Positions 35,984-45,467 are shown, counted from the first letter of the stretch. The stretch: 64,000 nt of DNA from Algoriphagus aestuariicola (GCF_017254835.1 NZ_JAFKCW010000001.1:496001-560000); one strand, 5' to 3'. Notes: generated from the sequence alone by a model not told the origin. A program made the numbers and translations.

Positions 35984-36943
35984 ATGTCCTACTTTTCCCT
36001 CCGCAAACTCACCAAGGCCTACGCTTCCCAAACTGCCCTGCATGAATTTTCCCTGGATTTGGGGAAAGGGGAGATGATCGCCGTGGTGGGAGAAAGTGGT
36101 TCGGGCAAGAGCTCCCTTTTACGCATCGCTGCCGGACTTTTGACCCAAAGCAGCGGCGAGGTTTGGCTCGGGGATACACGGATTCTGAATCCCAAGGAGA
36201 AGCTGGTCGCGGGATACGATGAGATCAAGCTGATCCACCAGGACTACCAGCTCTCGCCCAGTACGACGATAGAAGAAAACATCGCACGCCCGCTCTTGCT
36301 CTTTGATCCGGGATATCGAAAAGCTCGGGTGGAAAAGCTGCTGATGCAGTTTGGGCTGGATCGCTATCGGGATCGCCTGCCCCGAAACTTGAGTGGTGGG
36401 CAGCAGCAAAAGGTGGCGATTGCCCAAGCCTTGGCGGTGGAGCCGGAGGTGTTGTTGCTGGACGAACCCTTCAGCCACCTGGACACGATACAGAAACACC
36501 GGCTGATCTTTGAATTGAAAGAGCTGCTGCAGGAGTCTGGAACGACGGTGATCTTTGTGACCCATGACCTTGACGATGCCCTACGCCTCACGGACACCAT
36601 TTTGATTCTCCAAAAGGGGAAGGTGGTGCAAAAAGGCAATTCTCGGGAGCTGTGTCTCCATCCGAAAACGCGCTATGTGGCCCGGCTTTTTTCACCGATC
36701 AATCTGATCCCTGGCCGTTTTGACAGCTATATACGCCCAGCTGACGTGCGGCTCCGCACCAAGGGGGAGCTGCTGGGACATGTGGTCGACCAGCGCTTTT
36801 TGGTGCATTATAATTCCTTGCTAGTTCGTCTGAAAGATGGCGGGGATGTATGGGAAGTTGATGATCCCTTTCGCAAGTATCAGGTTGGAGATCGGGTTTA
36901 CCTGCATTTTGATGAGGAAAAGGTGCTGGTGCTGAAAGGGTGA
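35984..36943 (+). CDS. ABC transporter ATP-binding protein, orphan
   Basis: The 319-residue ATPase has Walker A GESGSGKSS (36-44), signature LSGGQQQKVAIAQAL (about 136-150), Walker B VLLLDEPFSHLD and the H-loop in VTHDLDDAL. A C-terminal extension (about 235-319) has the RPADVRL start of a TOBE-like domain, as in importers for iron, thiosulfate or polyamines. No permease or binding protein is nearby, so its partners must be elsewhere, or it may not be a classical importer. Promoter and regulation are not visible. Confidence 0.85.
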   Translation: MSYFSLRKLTKAYASQTALHEFSLDLGKGEMIAVVGESGSGKSSLLRIAAGLLTQSSGEVWLGDTRILNPKEKLVAGYDEIKLIHQDYQLSPSTTIEENIARPLLLFDPGYRKARVEKLLMQFGLDRYRDRLPRNLSGGQQQKVAIAQALAVEPEVLLLDEPFSHLDTIQKHRLIFELKELLQESGTTVIFVTHDLDDALRLTDTILILQKGKVVQKGNSRELCLHPKTRYVARLFSPINLIPGRFDSYIRPADVRLRTKGELLGHVVDQRFLVHYNSLLVRLKDGGDVWEVDDPFRKYQVGDRVYLHFDEEKVLVLKG

Positions 36944-37052
36944 TACTTTAGATTGAAGGAAATACCCAGCACCCCTTCAGGAAAGGGGGAGTCTGGAAAC
37001 GTCAAGAAGTTAAATGATCACTCTCTGGTAGTGGCGTCCAATTCTGCATGTA

Positions 37053-37074
37053 ATTGATCGAAGTAACGATCAAT
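37053..37074 (+). promoter_or_regulatory. Inverted repeat upstream of the GH20 gene
   Basis: An 8-bp perfect inverted repeat (ATTGATCG at 37053-37060, CGATCAAT at 37067-37074, spacer AAGTAA) lies 127 bases upstream of the hexosaminidase start. It has no T-run, so a protein-binding operator is more likely than a terminator. Confidence 0.35.
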
Positions 37075-37200
37075 ACAACTCCACCTTCTCAAAGGAGCTA
37101 GAGCGATTTGTTTTAAGCGGGTCGACCGATAACTGAGACTTCCTACCGAAAACTGCTCCGCTTTTCTATCTTTACCCCTCATTTAAGATTCCGATTACCC

Positions 37201-39474
37201 TTGAAGTATGTCCCGTTTTTTCTGCTTGCCCTCCTGATCGGATCGGCCTGCAGTCCAAGTGCCCAGCCCGAAGTGGCCGTGGTGCCCCAGCCCGCCCGGC
37301 TGGAAGTCAAAAAAGGAGCGTTTAAGCTCAGTTCATCCACGCAGCTGATCGTCTCGGACGAGGGGCATTTTGGCAATGAAGTAACTTTTCTCCAAAGTAC
37401 TTTGGAGGAAATGCTCGGTTCCGAATTGTCCAGCACAGAGGGACCCAACCAAATTGAGCTGATTTATTCCGCTGAACTCAGCCAGCCTGAGTCCTATCAG
37501 ATGGAAATTACCGAGGACAAGATTTCCCTGAAAGCCGGTGATGCACAGGGGATCTTTTACGCGATTGAGACCCTGAGACAGTTGATGCCGGCGGACTTGG
37601 AGGGAGAAAAATACGCCACTGAAATCCCGATTCCCCTGCTGGCTATCTCCGATCAGCCGAGCATAGCCTGGAGAGGGATGCACTTGGACGTTTCCAGGCA
37701 CTTTTTCTCCATGGACTATCTCCATCGCTATGTAGACCTTTTGGCGCTTTACAAGATGAATAAGCTTCATCTCCACCTCACCGATGACCAAGGCTGGAGA
37801 CTGGAGATCAAAAAATACCCTCGATTGACCGAAGAAAGCGCCTGGCGGACTTTCAACAACCAGGATTCGGTCTGCATAGAAAAAGCAAAAGAGGATCCCC
37901 GCTTCAACCTCGAACCCAAACACCTGCGAGAGCGCAACGGCGTGACCGAGTATGGTGGATTCTACACTCAAGAAGAAATGCGCGAGCTGGTGGAGTATGC
38001 GCAGTCGCGACACATAGAGATCATTCCCGAGATAGACATGCCGGGCCACATGATGGCTGCGATCAAAGTCTATCCAGAGCTGGCATGCACTGGCAGCGCG
38101 GGCTGGGGCAAGGTGTTTTCGACCCCGCTCTGTCCCGGAAATGAGAAAGTCTATGAGTTTGTGGAAGGCGTCCTGATTGAGGTGATGGATATCTTTCCTT
38201 CCAAATACATCCATATCGGAGCCGATGAGGTGGAGAAGTCCACTTGGGAGGAGTCCAAAGCTTGTCAGGACTTGATGGTAGCCGAAGGCATGAAAAACGT
38301 GGAGGAATTGCAGAGTTACTTTGTAAACCGGGTGACGGATTTTATCAAAAGCAAAGGCAAAGAGGTGATCGTTTGGGATGACGCCATTCATCCGGGCGTG
38401 GATTCAAGCCTTTATGTGATGTATTGGAGAAATTGGGCCGGAGGAGTACAAAACCGCGTAGCGAAAAATGGCAATCCCATGATCTATACACCGGGCAATC
38501 CCATGTATTTCTCCAGACTGGACGCCCAGATGTATCCGATCTACCATTTCGAATTCTTTGGCAACCACTATCCTGAGGATAAGAAGTACCTAGCCTATGG
38601 ACTTCAAGCCTGCGTATGGACCGAAACGGTTCCTTCGGAAGCTTTGGCCGATGCGATTATTTTCCCGAAGCTTCTCGCACTTTCCGAAAGGGCTTGGTCA
38701 CCAAGAGAAGTTCACAATTGGGATGGCTTCAAGGAAAGACTCCAAAGCCAGCTGCTCCGCTTGGATCAATTGGGCGTAAAATACAGCTACGAGGTTACCA
38801 AGGAACTAATGACCTTCTTACAAGTAGACACGGTCAATCAGCAAATCGGGGTTGTTTTGGAAAGTGAGCTGGTCAAGCCGACGATCTACTACACGACGGA
38901 CGGGACCGAGCCGACGACCGAATCCAACTTGTATACCGGGGAGTTTTATGTATCAGGAAGCGCTGAAGTCAAGGCAGCGATCTTCGAGAACGGTCAAGCT
39001 AAAGAGCCGATTCTCAGCAGAAAGGTGGATTACCACAAGGCTATCGGCAAGAAAGTCACTTACCAAACTCCCTGGAATACGGCTTATCCTGCGGGGGACG
39101 CGGGTAGTTTTACCGATGGGCTTCGTGGAGGGAAAGAGAATGGAGATGGCAAGTGGCAGGGCTTTACCAACCATATTGACGTGACAGTTGATATGGGAAA
39201 AGTGCAGGAGCTACACAGCTTCTCGGCCAGTTTTCTTCAAAATATCGGCCCCGGGATTTTTATTCCCGATTCGGTGATCGTGTCGGTATCGATCGATGGT
39301 GAGAACTTCCAACCCGTGCTCCAGCTTGCCAACGATATCCCCAGAGATCAAAAGGGCTTAATCTTCAAGGATTTTGCGGGAAGCCTGGAAAATACCCAAG
39401 CGAGATATGTCCAGGTCAGGGCGATCAATGGCCGGCGGGCATTCATCTTTACTGACGAGCTGGTGATTAATTGA
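37201..39474 (+). CDS. Beta-N-acetylhexosaminidase, GH20, lipoprotein
   Basis: This surface or periplasmic GH20 enzyme (757 residues) removes terminal N-acetylhexosamine, for example from chitin or peptidoglycan pieces. The start is TTG; no upstream ATG is in frame, and TTG gives a complete lipoprotein signal with lipobox IGSAC (Cys17). Domains are GH20b (about 22-155), the TIM-barrel catalytic domain (about 160-540) with the Asp342-Glu343 pair in HIGADEVEKSTW, a chitobiase C-terminal-like domain with YYTTDGTEPTTES (about 560-605), and an F5/8-type carbohydrate-binding domain (about 625-757). It stands alone. Confidence 0.94.
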   Translation: MKYVPFFLLALLIGSACSPSAQPEVAVVPQPARLEVKKGAFKLSSSTQLIVSDEGHFGNEVTFLQSTLEEMLGSELSSTEGPNQIELIYSAELSQPESYQMEITEDKISLKAGDAQGIFYAIETLRQLMPADLEGEKYATEIPIPLLAISDQPSIAWRGMHLDVSRHFFSMDYLHRYVDLLALYKMNKLHLHLTDDQGWRLEIKKYPRLTEESAWRTFNNQDSVCIEKAKEDPRFNLEPKHLRERNGVTEYGGFYTQEEMRELVEYAQSRHIEIIPEIDMPGHMMAAIKVYPELACTGSAGWGKVFSTPLCPGNEKVYEFVEGVLIEVMDIFPSKYIHIGADEVEKSTWEESKACQDLMVAEGMKNVEELQSYFVNRVTDFIKSKGKEVIVWDDAIHPGVDSSLYVMYWRNWAGGVQNRVAKNGNPMIYTPGNPMYFSRLDAQMYPIYHFEFFGNHYPEDKKYLAYGLQACVWTETVPSEALADAIIFPKLLALSERAWSPREVHNWDGFKERLQSQLLRLDQLGVKYSYEVTKELMTFLQVDTVNQQIGVVLESELVKPTIYYTTDGTEPTTESNLYTGEFYVSGSAEVKAAIFENGQAKEPILSRKVDYHKAIGKKVTYQTPWNTAYPAGDAGSFTDGLRGGKENGDGKWQGFTNHIDVTVDMGKVQELHSFSASFLQNIGPGIFIPDSVIVSVSIDGENFQPVLQLANDIPRDQKGLIFKDFAGSLENTQARYVQVRAINGRRAFIFTDELVIN

Positions 39475-39543
39475 CCCCAAGGGAATCCGATTCAAGTGGG
39501 TGGTAAATTGAATTAGTAAAAGATTTGCTACCCCAATTTTTTC

Positions 39544-40128
39544 TCAGACTTTGTTTGCAGCTCTTTTCCTAAGCTGAAGGGAAATCCAAAGTACGGCGAC
39601 CAGCAACAGGAAATCCGTTAGATGGGCGACTTCTATTTTTCGAAGTATTCTTCCGAGTGGAAAGGCAAGGCCGGAGGAGGAAAGCAGTAAGCCTGAAACC
39701 CAATTGACCTTCTTTTTGTAAGCCAGGACTATCCCCAAAATCAACAGAGACAAGGGGAATGCGGGTCCACTTTGGTACATGATCAGATTGAGTGCGAGCG
39801 GAAAAGATTCGGACGCTTCTACTCCTGCCTTTTCGCTGAGTCCGAATACTTCTATAAAAAGTCCTTCCATGGCAAAGGCAGAGCCCCCAAATGCGCCATA
39901 GAGCGCATAAAGCAGTCCTATTCTGGAATAAATGGGTAACTGGGAAGAAAGCTGTCCGAAGAGTCCGACGAATCCCAGAGCCCAAAAGACCATGGAAAGG
40001 AACATAAAGGTGGCGGAATTGACCGAGTAGGTGCCAGACTCGGTCCAGAAGAAAGTGGAACATGAAAAAAGCAGCTGGCCTAGTATCAGGCATGCGAGCT
40101 GGAAGTTTAAGTTGGATTTTTCCTGCAT
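39544..40128 (-). CDS. Membrane protein of unknown function
   Basis: The 194-residue protein is very hydrophobic, with about six predicted membrane helices covering most of its length, and ends in a basic tail (LRKRAANKV). I do not recognise a family. The first segment LACLILGQLLFSC could be read as a lipobox, but since the rest is also membrane-spanning this is probably just the first helix. It is convergent with the hexosaminidase gene. Confidence 0.6.
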   Translation of the reverse strand: MQEKSNLNFQLACLILGQLLFSCSTFFWTESGTYSVNSATFMFLSMVFWALGFVGLFGQLSSQLPIYSRIGLLYALYGAFGGSAFAMEGLFIEVFGLSEKAGVEASESFPLALNLIMYQSGPAFPLSLLILGIVLAYKKKVNWVSGLLLSSSGLAFPLGRILRKIEVAHLTDFLLLVAVLWISLQLRKRAANKV

Positions 40129-40336
40129 TGAATGTTTTGAGGTGACTAGGGTTTGATGCTTAGATGCAAAGCAGGGGGAATGGGTTACAGTTTGTTGAAA
40201 ACCAGGCCATGTAAAAAAGAAAAGAGCCTTGGTCGCCTGTCTGGGTCTTTACATTCACTGTTTCTTTGTTCAAGAGTTTTATGTAGGTTCAGGAAGTGTG
40301 GATAGCATTTTGCTCCTCACTTTAAAAAGGAATACG

Positions 40337-41179
40337 ATGTATAGAAGGTTTATTTTGACCATCCTTATCGCGTGGATTGCTTGTCTATCTGGTTATTCCC
40401 AAGAACAAGTCTTATACAAGCAGATTGATTCGGTTAAGTTGTTTATGGAGGTATTTCGTCCAAAAACCATAGAAGCCGCGGAGAAATATCCTGCGATGGT
40501 TTTCTTTTTCGGAGGTGGTTGGAATAGTGGCTCGATCAAGCAGTTTGAGCCTCAAGCCATGTATTTTTCCCAAAGAGGGATGGTTTGTTTTCTCGTGGAC
40601 TACAGAGTAAGAAATCGACAGCAAACCACGCCTTTTGAGTCCCTGAAAGATGCCAAATCGGCGATTCGGTTCATTAGGGAAAATGCAGGGGAATTCCATA
40701 TTGATACCGCAAGAATTGTAGCTGCCGGCGGTTCTGCGGGTGGACATCTGGCGGCAGCCACCGCATTGATAAAAGATTTCAATGAAGAGGCCGATGATAT
40801 TTCGGTGAGCTGTGTCCCAAATGTCCTGGTGCTTTTCAATCCGGTCATTGACAATGGGCCGGGTGGCTTCGGGTATGAGCGAATCGGAGATGCCTACAAG
40901 AGCTTTTCGCCGCTTCACAACATAAAAAGAGGGGCACCACCGACGGTTTTATTTCTGGGGACCCATGACAATCTGATACCGGTCGAAACTGCCCATTGCT
41001 ATCAAAAAGTCATGGAGAAAGTGGACAGCCGCTGTGATCTTTATCTGTATGAAGGACAAAATCACGGGTTCTTCAATTACAGCAACTTTGAATACTATAA
41101 AAAGACTCTTTCAGAGGCCGACAGGTTTTTGCAGTCACTCGGATATCTAAAGGAGGAACCGATAATAGAAATTGAATAG
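40337..41179 (+). CDS. Secreted alpha/beta-hydrolase (esterase-like)
   Basis: The 280-residue protein has a signal peptide ending near SGYSQ (about 21). The hydrolase domain has the oxyanion motif FFFGGGWNSG (in place of HGGG), the nucleophile Ser in GGSAGGHLA, the acid Asp in GTHDNLIP and the His in GQNHGFF. This is the pattern of acyl or acetyl esterases of the lipase-esterase group; some members cut acetyl groups from xylan or other glycans. The upstream in-frame start at 40229 would bury the signal, so ATG 40337 is chosen. Confidence 0.85.
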   Translation: MYRRFILTILIAWIACLSGYSQEQVLYKQIDSVKLFMEVFRPKTIEAAEKYPAMVFFFGGGWNSGSIKQFEPQAMYFSQRGMVCFLVDYRVRNRQQTTPFESLKDAKSAIRFIRENAGEFHIDTARIVAAGGSAGGHLAAATALIKDFNEEADDISVSCVPNVLVLFNPVIDNGPGGFGYERIGDAYKSFSPLHNIKRGAPPTVLFLGTHDNLIPVETAHCYQKVMEKVDSRCDLYLYEGQNHGFFNYSNFEYYKKTLSEADRFLQSLGYLKEEPIIEIE

Positions 41180-41522
41180 TAGGAGGCGGTATTCCAAATT
41201 ACCAATAGGACTCCGCAACAAGTTCGCGAACCAGTACCTAAACTTCAGGTTGGACATAAGCTTTCCGTCGAATTTTCGCCTGTCAGCTTCCATGGCTACA
41301 GCCGACTTGCTGATTTCTTAGAAATCGGTCATAAGGGTGCAGAGCTCTCAAGCCAGTCTTTAAAAAAAAGAGAAAACCGGACGACTACCCGTCCGGTTTT
41401 TCTGTTTCTGGAGTTGAGTTCTAGTGTTTGTTAAGCCAGCCTGCAAACTCCCTAGCCTTGTCAGGCTTTCAGCTTTCAAAGTTTAGCTTTCAGACTTTAT
41501 GCTCACTGACCATTGCAAACTG
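41180..41522. other. Intergenic region with repeated short words
   Basis: A spacer of 343 bases between two convergent genes. It contains the terminator at 41373-41404, and near the slyD end a stretch with repeated CTTTCAG words (about 41467-41495) and ACTGACCATTGC, resembling words in other spacers of this window. No gene is supported. Confidence 0.5.
41373..41404 (+). terminator. Rho-independent terminator downstream of the esterase
   Basis: An 11-bp perfect stem (41373-41383 with 41390-41400) around ACTACC, followed by TCTG. It could act in both directions, since an A-run precedes it. Confidence 0.8.
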
Positions 41523-42047
41523 CTAGTCATGCTCCCCATACTCGCCGTGCACATGGCCGTGGGCGATTTCCTCTTTGGTCGCTTCGCGTACTTCGATGAT
41601 CTTTCCTTCGAAGTGGAGGTCGAAGCCTACCAGGGGATGGTTGAAGTCCAGAAGGAGGTTTTCTCCCAGGTCTTTTAGGACTTTGGCCTGCATGCTGTAG
41701 CCATTTTCGTCCATCAGGGGAAGGAAATTGCCTTCCTCCAGCATTTCTGGAGAGAAGCCTCTTTCGCCGGAAAACTGGCTTTTCGGAAGTGTGATGACCA
41801 GTTCATCGTCCGGTTCACCATATGCTCCGTCCACAGGGATGGAAAAGGAAAAGTCCTCTCCGTCAACTTTGCCGGCAAGAAGCTCCTCGAATTTTTCCGG
41901 AAGGCCACTCTGCCCGAATAGAAAGTAAAAGGGATCGTCTTCTTCGCGGATTTCCACGCTAAATGGAGCCGACTCAATCTCGTCCTCCAGCTTGCTCACC
42001 TTGAGTTCGTAGGTCAGGCCTACCACTTTGTTTTCCTGTATTTTCAT
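41523..42047 (-). CDS. SlyD-like FKBP-type peptidyl-prolyl isomerase
   Basis: The protein (174 residues) is an FKBP/SlyD-type isomerase with an inserted chaperone (IF) domain. It starts with KVVGLTYELKV and has FYFLFGQSGLPEKFEELLAGK, the IF region (about 80-125) and LLLDFNHPLVGFDLHFEGKI, the hallmark end of the domain. The C-terminal tail has several His (HGHVHGEYGEHD), like the metal-binding tail of SlyD. It folds proteins and may deliver metal; partners are unknown. It is 12 bases downstream of the methyltransferase gene on the same strand. Confidence 0.9.
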   Translation of the reverse strand: MKIQENKVVGLTYELKVSKLEDEIESAPFSVEIREEDDPFYFLFGQSGLPEKFEELLAGKVDGEDFSFSIPVDGAYGEPDDELVITLPKSQFSGERGFSPEMLEEGNFLPLMDENGYSMQAKVLKDLGENLLLDFNHPLVGFDLHFEGKIIEVREATKEEIAHGHVHGEYGEHD

Positions 42048-42059
42048 GGTTCTCTGATG

Positions 42060-42791
42060 TTATTTGGTTAGGCCGTATTTCAGGCGTATTTGAATCCGCT
42101 CTTTTAACACGGTCCATTTACTGCGTGGAGTGGAGCTTTGGAGGGGTTTTGCTGCGCGGAAGACAAAGTATTGATAGTCCTTTTCTTCATAGAAAAGGGG
42201 ATAAGTTTCCATCTTTTCCAAGTAAAAGCCATTGGCGGTGATACTCTTGATCAGGTCGCCGGAATCTAATGGCTGGTCAATCACCTGTAGCTTTTGGGGT
42301 TCGTTGTCTATCATCCACTGCAGGTATCGCGGCGCGGGGATATGGATAAAGATCACCGAATCGGGATGGGAATGCTTTTGGATATTTTGGAAGAGGCGGA
42401 AATGCTGGTCTACGGGAATGTGCTCCAGCACATCTGGAAAAACGAAGAAGTCAAAGGTTTTGCCCTTTTTGTCAAAGTCCGACATATCCGACACTTCGAA
42501 ATTCAAGTTGGTTTGGGACTTCCAAAGCACCTTGGCTTTCTCTATACTTTCCGGGGAAATGTCCACGGCCAAGACTTCACCTTGGGGTACCTGGGTGGCC
42601 AAGAGATGCGATACCGTGCCAATGCCGCAGCCCACTTCCAGGATTTTGTGTTCAGATTTTAGTCCTGCCTGCTTGACATTGTCGAGGATACTCAGGTGAC
42701 GGGAGTTGATTCCGGTCTTTTGCTGCTTCTCAGCAAACTGGTCATAGAAGCTCACCACTTGGTCTTTTTGGTCTTCCTTAGGCGCTTGCAT
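42060..42791 (-). CDS. Class I SAM-dependent methyltransferase
   Basis: The 243-residue protein has motif I ILEVGCGIG (50-58), an acidic residue after strand two in VLAVDISPES, and motif II-like FDFFVFPDVLEHI, which define a Rossmann-type methyltransferase of the Methyltransf_11/25 type. The substrate is unknown; the late region (IFIHIPAPRYLQWMI) resembles small-molecule or glycan methyltransferases. The start overlaps the 3' end of the YfhO-like gene by 14 bases, so the two are likely translated together, and slyD follows. Confidence 0.82.
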   Translation of the reverse strand: MQAPKEDQKDQVVSFYDQFAEKQQKTGINSRHLSILDNVKQAGLKSEHKILEVGCGIGTVSHLLATQVPQGEVLAVDISPESIEKAKVLWKSQTNLNFEVSDMSDFDKKGKTFDFFVFPDVLEHIPVDQHFRLFQNIQKHSHPDSVIFIHIPAPRYLQWMIDNEPQKLQVIDQPLDSGDLIKSITANGFYLEKMETYPLFYEEKDYQYFVFRAAKPLQSSTPRSKWTVLKERIQIRLKYGLTK

Positions 42792-45192
42792 GGGATTCTT
42801 TGTATGATAGGTAAAGGCCAGCCAGAAGCGTCAGCACGATGAGGTATTGGAAAATCACCATGGGCGTCTTGGTTGCATAGTAGCTGGAAGGCGCAAAGGT
42901 AAAGACTACTTCGTGATCTCCCGCTGGAATTTCCAATCCGCGCAGGAGATAGTCCACGCGAAGGATGGGAACTTCCTTTCCATCGATAGTCGCAGCCCAG
43001 CCCTTGGGGTAGTGGATTTCTGAAAACACGACCAGTCCACCCTGTGTCATAGAAGCTTGGTATTTCAGCTCATTCGGAGAATTGGAAGTCAAAGTTACTT
43101 GTCCAGCTCCCGCTGAGACGTTTCCAAATTCCCCCGCATTTAGCGTCGCCTGTGCTTTAGTGTCGATCTCTCCTAGGAGCGCGATTTCCTCATTGTTGGA
43201 CTGTACGGGGATGATTTCCGAAGGCACCCAGGCAGGGCCGTTGGCTTCGGGGTTTTCAAAAACCGTGTTTGCTTCCGATCCTGCGATGAGGTATTTGGTG
43301 TTGAGCATGTTCATCACTCCGACATTTTCCCAGTCAAAGGTTCCCTCTTGGGCCTTGGCGATAAAGGCTTCCAGCTCAGGTTGCAGGCTGTTTTCCACCA
43401 GATCCTGATAGCGTCTGAGCTTGGCACCGTGGTAGCCTCCGAGGCTGTTGAATCGGTAGGCGGTGCGTGCACCTGTGGTCAGTCCCTCGGTGAGCGGCAG
43501 GACGCGGAAGTAGCCATGATCGGCCGCGATGGATTTTTCAGCGGGCGTCTCAGCGAAAAACTGTCGGGAAGGATTGCCTTGGAAGGAGTCCCCGTTGAGA
43601 TATCTTCTGTTGATCGTCCAGACGTCGAGGGTAATAAGCGCGATCAACGCCGTACCGAGGATGAGGTCGGATATTTTTCCTTTGATATAAAAATAAACCA
43701 AGCCTGCCGTCACGGCGACGAAGGCGAAGCTTTTCCAAGCGGACGCGGAAAGCATGGCTTTGCGGTCGCTTTTCAAGGCGGTCACCAGCCATTCGGGGAG
43801 ATTGGCATCACCAGCTCCTTCAAAGCGGAAGAAAGCCCCGGAAGCCACCGCCAAGATGAGCGTCAGTCCTCCGACGATTCCCCCAGCGTAGAGCAGAGGC
43901 TTGAGTTCGCCTTTTTTCGCCAACCTTTCCAGAGAGATCATGCCCAAAACCGGAATGGCAAACAGCGTCATGCCCAACGCCATGGAGACTGCACGGAACT
44001 TGTTGTAGCCAGGCAAAATGTCGAAAAGCAGGTAATTGAACCAAGCCAGGTTTTTGCCCCAGCTCAGCATTAGGGAAAGAATGATGATGGTGCCAAAGGT
44101 GATGAGGCTTTCTTTTGGCGCAGCCCAAATCCCCAAAATGGCGAGGAAAACCAAAATCACACTGCCGTACATGGGGCCGCCGGTGAAAGGTTGGTCGCCC
44201 CAATAAGTTGGCGCGCCCTGTACGAAACCGTTGACTTGGGCGGCGTCGATTCCCTGTCCGCGGAGGGCCTTTTCCGAAGCGGAATCTTTGGGAAGGGGCG
44301 TATTGCTGCCACCTCCGTAGAAATCGGGAACGATCAATGTCAGAGTTTCCACAATGCCATTGGACCAGCCAAAGGCATAATCCCGGTCGAGCCCGGCAGA
44401 TTGGGTTTCCAGCGTGGCATTGCCCCGGGTAGAATAGGGGCTATATTCCAAAGCGGTTGCGAGTCTGCCGATATTGCCGCCTACTGCCAAGATTGCTCCG
44501 AGCACGAGGAAGGCCAAGGACTTGGAAAGGCTGGCAATCCCCTCTTCTTTCCAATCAAAAACCAGTCTGACTACCACATAAATCACCGAGATAATCAACG
44601 TGTAGTAGGTGATCTGCAGGTGGTTGAATTTCAGCTGAAGCAAAAGCCCCAAAGCGAGCAGGGCTGCGCCGAGGATTCTTTTTCGCTCAAAGGCCAAATG
44701 GATACCGGCCAAGATCAGCGGAATCAGGCAGACTGCCCAGATTTTGGCATTGTGTCCAGCCTCCAGAGAAAGCAGGTTGTAAGTGTTGAAAGAAAAGGCG
44801 ATAGCTCCGGCGATGGAGAAGACAGGCCGAACTCTGAAGCTGAGCAGCAAAATATACATGCCTAGCATTCCGAAAAACAAGCCATTGATCGGGTGGGGAA
44901 GCCCAAATGTCAGTACTTTGATCAGCGCATTGGTCAGGTCTCCGGGGAATTCCAAGCTCACGAAGTAGGAGGGCATTCCGCCAAACATGCTGTTGGTCCA
45001 GAGCGCTTGTTCCCCAGTCTCCGCGCGGTAGTCGAGCACGGCCTTGGCCGAGCCTTCCCACTGGAGGATGTCGCCTTGGAAGATGATCTTGCCGTCGAAT
45101 ACCATGGGGGAGAAATACAGTACGACGATGAGGTAGAAAAGAAGTATTCCCAGCAGGTGGGGAAGCAGGTCTTTCTGAAAATTGAGCTTCAT
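42778..45192 (-). CDS. YfhO-like large membrane protein
   Basis: The 804-residue protein has about a dozen membrane helices in the first 560 residues and a periplasmic C-terminal domain (about 600-760), then two last helices. This is the layout of the bacterial membrane protein YfhO family (glycosyltransferase-like, GT-C group), for which members in Gram-positive bacteria modify lipoteichoic acid. In Bacteroidota the substrate is not known. The ATG at 45192 gives a normal N-terminal helix; a frame start at 45324 runs through low-complexity spacer. The 3' end overlaps the methyltransferase gene. Confidence 0.78.
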   Translation of the reverse strand: MKLNFQKDLLPHLLGILLFYLIVVLYFSPMVFDGKIIFQGDILQWEGSAKAVLDYRAETGEQALWTNSMFGGMPSYFVSLEFPGDLTNALIKVLTFGLPHPINGLFFGMLGMYILLLSFRVRPVFSIAGAIAFSFNTYNLLSLEAGHNAKIWAVCLIPLILAGIHLAFERKRILGAALLALGLLLQLKFNHLQITYYTLIISVIYVVVRLVFDWKEEGIASLSKSLAFLVLGAILAVGGNIGRLATALEYSPYSTRGNATLETQSAGLDRDYAFGWSNGIVETLTLIVPDFYGGGSNTPLPKDSASEKALRGQGIDAAQVNGFVQGAPTYWGDQPFTGGPMYGSVILVFLAILGIWAAPKESLITFGTIIILSLMLSWGKNLAWFNYLLFDILPGYNKFRAVSMALGMTLFAIPVLGMISLERLAKKGELKPLLYAGGIVGGLTLILAVASGAFFRFEGAGDANLPEWLVTALKSDRKAMLSASAWKSFAFVAVTAGLVYFYIKGKISDLILGTALIALITLDVWTINRRYLNGDSFQGNPSRQFFAETPAEKSIAADHGYFRVLPLTEGLTTGARTAYRFNSLGGYHGAKLRRYQDLVENSLQPELEAFIAKAQEGTFDWENVGVMNMLNTKYLIAGSEANTVFENPEANGPAWVPSEIIPVQSNNEEIALLGEIDTKAQATLNAGEFGNVSAGAGQVTLTSNSPNELKYQASMTQGGLVVFSEIHYPKGWAATIDGKEVPILRVDYLLRGLEIPAGDHEVVFTFAPSSYYATKTPMVIFQYLIVLTLLAGLYLSYKESHASA

Positions 45193-45437
45193 GAACCGGT
45201 TTTCAAAATTTAGCCTGCAAAATAGGGATTTCGTAGGAAAGGATTGGCTGGGGGGCTGGGAAGTTTGGGAGCTGGGATGTCGGGAGACTAGAAAATCGGG
45301 ATGCTTCGGCAAGCTAAGATGCACAGCCCTCTACATCGGACATCAGACATCCGATATCGAACTTCCAACACCATGACCTCCCGTTCTCCATACACGGATA
45401 ATCCCATTTATTTTTCATTCCAAACCCCCAAAATCAT

Positions 45438-45445
45438 TACTTTTG
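45438..45445 (+). promoter_or_regulatory. Candidate -7 promoter box upstream of ffh
   Basis: TACTTTTG matches the TAnnTTTG consensus of Bacteroidota main promoters and lies 22 bases before the ffh start codon, which would give a short leader. A clear TTG box 19 bases upstream is not present. Confidence 0.4.
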
Positions 45446-45467
45446 CAGCAAATAGACGCAGAGCCGA

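Noticed and set aside
36972-36989. Short CCCCTT/AAGGGG hairpin after the ABC ATPase gene
   Set aside because: A six-base stem without a T-run is weak as a terminator.
43348-44073. 241-codon plus-strand frame inside the YfhO-like gene
   Set aside because: It is antisense to a long real gene and has mixed composition with no domain.
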